Shown here in pieces: positions 60,784 to 64,000 of a stretch of 64,000 nucleotides of DNA. Position 1 is the stretch's first letter; each line of letters begins with the position of its first letter. The DNA comes from Sphingobacterium chungjuense (GTDB taxonomy: Bacteria; Bacteroidota; Bacteroidia; Sphingobacteriales; Sphingobacteriaceae): NCBI RefSeq assembly GCF_011316935.1, contig NZ_WLYS01000003.1, forward strand, positions 496,001 to 560,000. Direction: 5' to 3'. The position numbers were made by a program, and so were the translations under genes. The notes below the pieces were generated by a model. The model was given only the letters and a program-made list of their open reading frames with translations, searched no databases and was not told where the DNA came from.

Positions 60784-63700
60784 ATGATGGAAAACAGACT
60801 TAACAGAACCTACAATCTATGGTTACTCAAAATCGCTGTAATCTTACTCGGGTATCCGCCCGGAGCAGCCGACGCATTTGAGCGAGCGCATGCAGATAGA
60901 AAGATCGACGGTCCTATTGATATTTTAGCTTCTCCTATTGACAGCAAAGATGACTATATGCGTGAAGACCACGCGTTGTCCTTCGCTACTGATTCAAAAA
61001 GTATTTCAGCGTTTCAACAAGATCAGGAAGTACGCGGTAGTGTACGCGATAGCTCTGGGACTTTACTTCCCGGTGTATCTGTCACCGTCAAAAACAGACC
61101 TAGTATTGGCACGACGACCGATCTCAATGGTCGCTACATCTTAAAAGTCCCTGCCAACGCCACTTTAATCTTCAACACGATTGGTTTTGAATCCAGAGAA
61201 ATCAGCACGGCAGGACGAGAGGTGATCGATGTGGTTCTGATAGAAAGCGGTTTTGTGGTCGAGGAAACGGTCGTCACCGCATTTGGCCAACGGCAAAGAA
61301 AAACGGATCTAATTAGTTCAGTCAGCTCCATCAACCCCGAAGAATTGCGCATGCCCAGTAGCAACCTAACGGGAGCGATGCAAGGTCGAGTAGCGGGTAT
61401 GATCTCCTTCCAGCGAAGTGGCGAACCGGGATTGGACAATGCCGACTTTTTTATTCGTGGCGTCGGCACCTTTGGCGTTAATAGCCGACCGCTGATTCTG
61501 ATAGACAATATGGAAGTGACGACAGATGATCTCGCGCGGATTCCTGTGGATGATATTGCCAGCTTTTCTATATTGCGTGATGCGACCGCATCAGCAGTAT
61601 ATGGATCTCGAGGCGCCAACGGCGTAATATTAGTCACCACAAAGCTCGGTACAGAAGGTCGTCCAAAGATCACTTTTCGAGCCGAACAACGCGTTTCGTC
61701 GCCGACTCAGATGACCAAAATCGCTGATCCGGTCACCTTTATGCGTATGAATAATGAGGCGATCTTAACGCGAGATCCGCTCGCGATCACGCCTTATTCC
61801 GACGAAAAGATAGCGCGCACTGCTGCAGGGGATGATCCCATCAATTTCCCTGCCGTAAACTGGCTCGACGAAGTGACAAAACCTAGCACGCATACACAGA
61901 ATTATAATATCAATATTCGGGGTGGCGGACAGTTAGCGCGTTATATGGTGAGTGGTAACTTGACCCAGGATAATGGACTCATCCGCGTCAACCCCATCAA
62001 TAATTTTAATAACAATGTGGATTTCAAGGTGTACAACTTACGCAGTAATATTGAAGTGAATGTCACGAATTCTACGCAATTGATGGTGCGAACGATTGCT
62101 AACTACAGAAATTACAGCGGACCACCCGAAGGCGGAAGTTCTTCGTTCCGAAATGCGCTGAGAGCTAATCCAGCATTATTCCTCCCAGTTTACGAAGCAG
62201 GACCTCAGCAAGCCTACATTAGCCATCCCTTATTTGGCAATTACGACGATGGTAGTGGTAGTTCGTACCTCAATCCGTACGCAGAAATTGTACGAGGTTA
62301 TTCAGAATGGTCGCAAAGTAATATGCAAGTACAAATCGAACTGCGACAGGATTTCTCCAAATGGATTGAAGGTTTCAGCTATAGAGGACTGGCCAATGCG
62401 TCGCGAAGTGCTTACATGGAATACCGCAGACAATACAATCCATTTTATTACTCCCCACAAGGCATAGACCCCAATACTGGCGCTTACAACTTTTTCAACC
62501 TCAACCCACTGACCGGTACCGAATATTTGGATTACAGTGACAACGGGCGTGGACAAGAATCACTTTTCTACATGGAAAATGCGCTAAACTACAACCGCAC
62601 CTTCAACGATGAGCACGTCGTCACCGGGATGGTCATCAATACGATACGCAATCGCATTACGCTCCCACGCGACCAACTTGGTAACGTGATCAACACCCTA
62701 CCTTTTCGCAATGTAAGTTTTGCAGGATCATTTACCTACGCCTACGACAATCGTTACCATGCCCAATTCTCGTTCGGATACAATGGTTCGGAGGTTTTTG
62801 CGCCCAGAAATCGATGGGGATTCTTCCCTTCTGCAGGTATTGCGTGGACGGTGCACAACGAAAAGTTTATGGAACCGCTGCAAGACGTGATCAACACCGC
62901 CCGTATCCGTTTTACGCATGGTTTGGTGGGGAATGATAAAATTCATGATAGTCGCTTCTTCTATCTTTCACAGGTGAACCTAAACGATGGTGTGCGACGA
63001 TTCAACTTCGGAGTGAATGCCGGCGAGGAAAATTATCATCGCAATGGGGTGTCTATCAATCGCTACGCTAATCCGTATGTCAGTTGGGAGGTCTCCCAGC
63101 AAACCAATCTGGGAGTAGATTTAGGATTCTTAAATGGCAAATTGACTTTCACAGGTGACGCATTTCAGCAGATCCGATCCGACATTGTGCAAGAGCGAGC
63201 GGCACTCCCTTCTTCTATGGGATTGGCTGCACCAGTGCTCGCCAATTTAGGAAAATACAAGAGTCAAGGGTTTGATGCAGAGTTAGTGTATAATCATAAT
63301 GTGAATCAAAACCTGTGGTTTCAAGGTCGTGGAACTTTCACTTTTACGAAAGGTGAATACCTGTACTATGAAGAACCCACCTTCGATCATGAGTACCTAA
63401 GCCGCATCGGTACCGACGTCAATCAGCGACGTGGTTATATTGCCGAGCGCCTTTTTATCGACGACGAAGAGGTATATAATAGTCCAGAGCAATCCTTTGG
63501 CGGCGTGGTGATGGGCGGCGATATCAAATACCTTGATGTGAATGGGGATGGTATTGTCAACGCCAACGATGAGCTACCGATTGGTTTCCCGACGGTACCA
63601 CAGATCAACTATGGTTTTGGTCTAACATCGGGTTATAAGAACTTCGAATTTTCGTTCTTCTTCAGCGGTATGGGCCGGACATCGCTCTTCATCAATCCGC

Positions 63701-64000
63701 GCTTGCGCGCTCCTAATGATAATAATGTCAATGGAGCAGCACCATTTGGTAGCCAAACCTCTCCCAATGCGGTATTGCAAGCTTGGGCAGATAGTCACTG
63801 GTCGGAAGATGACCGAAATGTCTATGCCCTTTGGCCAAGACTGAGTCAAAATCCTTTAGAAAACAACGTCATAAGCAGTACACACTGGATGCGTAATGGC
63901 GCTTTCCTCCGCTTGAAACAGGTCGAGCTGGCCTATACGCTAAACAAAGATTTTTCGCGCCGCTTCAAGATAGATCAATTTAGAATCTACGCCAGCGGGA
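60784..64000 (+). CDS. SusC/RagA-type TonB-linked receptor (3' end off window)
   Basis: 1072 residues visible to the window end. A hydrophobic start (LWLLKIAVILLGYPPGAADA) is a signal. A ~55-residue linker leads to a CarboxypepD_reg-like beta domain (VRGSVRDSSGTLLPGVSVTV, DLNGRYILKVP, GFESREIS), then a TonB box and plug (VVTAFGQRQRKTDLISSVSS, ALQGRVAGM-like, IRGVGTFGVNSRPLILID, DATASAVYGSRGANGVILVT), then an aromatic-rich barrel. Imports oligosaccharides or peptides with a SusD lipoprotein, which would lie beyond the window. Confidence 0.92.
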   Translation, partial: MMENRLNRTYNLWLLKIAVILLGYPPGAADAFERAHADRKIDGPIDILASPIDSKDDYMREDHALSFATDSKSISAFQQDQEVRGSVRDSSGTLLPGVSVTVKNRPSIGTTTDLNGRYILKVPANATLIFNTIGFESREISTAGREVIDVVLIESGFVVEETVVTAFGQRQRKTDLISSVSSINPEELRMPSSNLTGAMQGRVAGMISFQRSGEPGLDNADFFIRGVGTFGVNSRPLILIDNMEVTTDDLARIPVDDIASFSILRDATASAVYGSRGANGVILVTTKLGTEGRPKITFRAEQRVSSPTQMTKIADPVTFMRMNNEAILTRDPLAITPYSDEKIARTAAGDDPINFPAVNWLDEVTKPSTHTQNYNINIRGGGQLARYMVSGNLTQDNGLIRVNPINNFNNNVDFKVYNLRSNIEVNVTNSTQLMVRTIANYRNYSGPPEGGSSSFRNALRANPALFLPVYEAGPQQAYISHPLFGNYDDGSGSSYLNPYAEIVRGYSEWSQSNMQVQIELRQDFSKWIEGFSYRGLANASRSAYMEYRRQYNPFYYSPQGIDPNTGAYNFFNLNPLTGTEYLDYSDNGRGQESLFYMENALNYNRTFNDEHVVTGMVINTIRNRITLPRDQLGNVINTLPFRNVSFAGSFTYAYDNRYHAQFSFGYNGSEVFAPRNRWGFFPSAGIAWTVHNEKFMEPLQDVINTARIRFTHGLVGNDKIHDSRFFYLSQVNLNDGVRRFNFGVNAGEENYHRNGVSINRYANPYVSWEVSQQTNLGVDLGFLNGKLTFTGDAFQQIRSDIVQERAALPSSMGLAAPVLANLGKYKSQGFDAELVYNHNVNQNLWFQGRGTFTFTKGEYLYYEEPTFDHEYLSRIGTDVNQRRGYIAERLFIDDEEVYNSPEQSFGGVVMGGDIKYLDVNGDGIVNANDELPIGFPTVPQINYGFGLTSGYKNFEFSFFFSGMGRTSLFINPRLRAPNDNNVNGAAPFGSQTSPNAVLQAWADSHWSEDDRNVYALWPRLSQNPLENNVISSTHWMRNGAFLRLKQVELAYTLNKDFSRRFKIDQFRIYASG

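Overview
The window comes from a Bacteroidota chromosome, most probably Sphingobacteriaceae (a Sphingobacterium- or Pedobacter-like organism). The support is: TonB-dependent receptors including a SusC/RagA type; the gene order nusB - DUF1573 - yajC - ybbR - coaE; a long polymerase III alpha subunit with an N-terminal proofreading exonuclease; and repeated promoters of the Bacteroidota form TAnnTTTG.

Layout. 1-13434 is chromosomal: a truncated TonB receptor, a MocR/GntR regulator with a divergent promoter, an MFS exporter, a cysteine desulfurase, a ligase-associated-type MBL exonuclease, the nusB-to-coaE cluster, a Leu/Glu-dehydrogenase-like protein and an ABC exporter. 13435-48527 is a complete-looking temperate siphovirus-like prophage of about 35.0 kb. 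It sits in a tRNA-Ala(GGC) gene and is bounded by 79-bp perfect direct repeats, each containing the whole tRNA. 48528-64000 returns to the chromosome: two small hypotheticals, REP-like repeats, thioredoxin, DnaE, an OmpA lipoprotein, a glycoamylase-like protein, tRNA-Gly and tRNA-Leu, a DUF1398 protein, a Nudix hydrolase, a DUF4918 glycosylase and a SusC-type receptor cut by the window end.

Prophage. Most genes read right to left: integrase; small accessory genes; tape measure; XkdF-like prohead protease; scaffold-like protein; capsid; tail tube candidate; portal with a minor-head domain; connectors; endolysin and holin. Next comes an AT-rich 1.2-kb stretch with six iterons and a candidate initiator gene, then a PD-(D/E)XK-like nuclease, terminase small and large subunits, a probable frameshifted tail chaperone, and tail-tip and fibre genes. 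Accessory genes, several on the plus strand and mostly membrane-anchored, lie between modules; these are candidates for lysogenic conversion or phage exclusion. No familiar CI-type repressor, excisionase, helicase or primase was recognised.

Most notable signals: the iteron cluster and its neighbour; a -1 slippery T9 site joining two ORFs; arm-type repeats on both sides of the integration core; an exclusion-like AbiC candidate; a plus-strand two-gene cassette (coiled-coil membrane protein plus zinc-ribbon protein); and recurring CATG-flanked hairpins between late genes. All calls come from reading the sequence; no database search was run.
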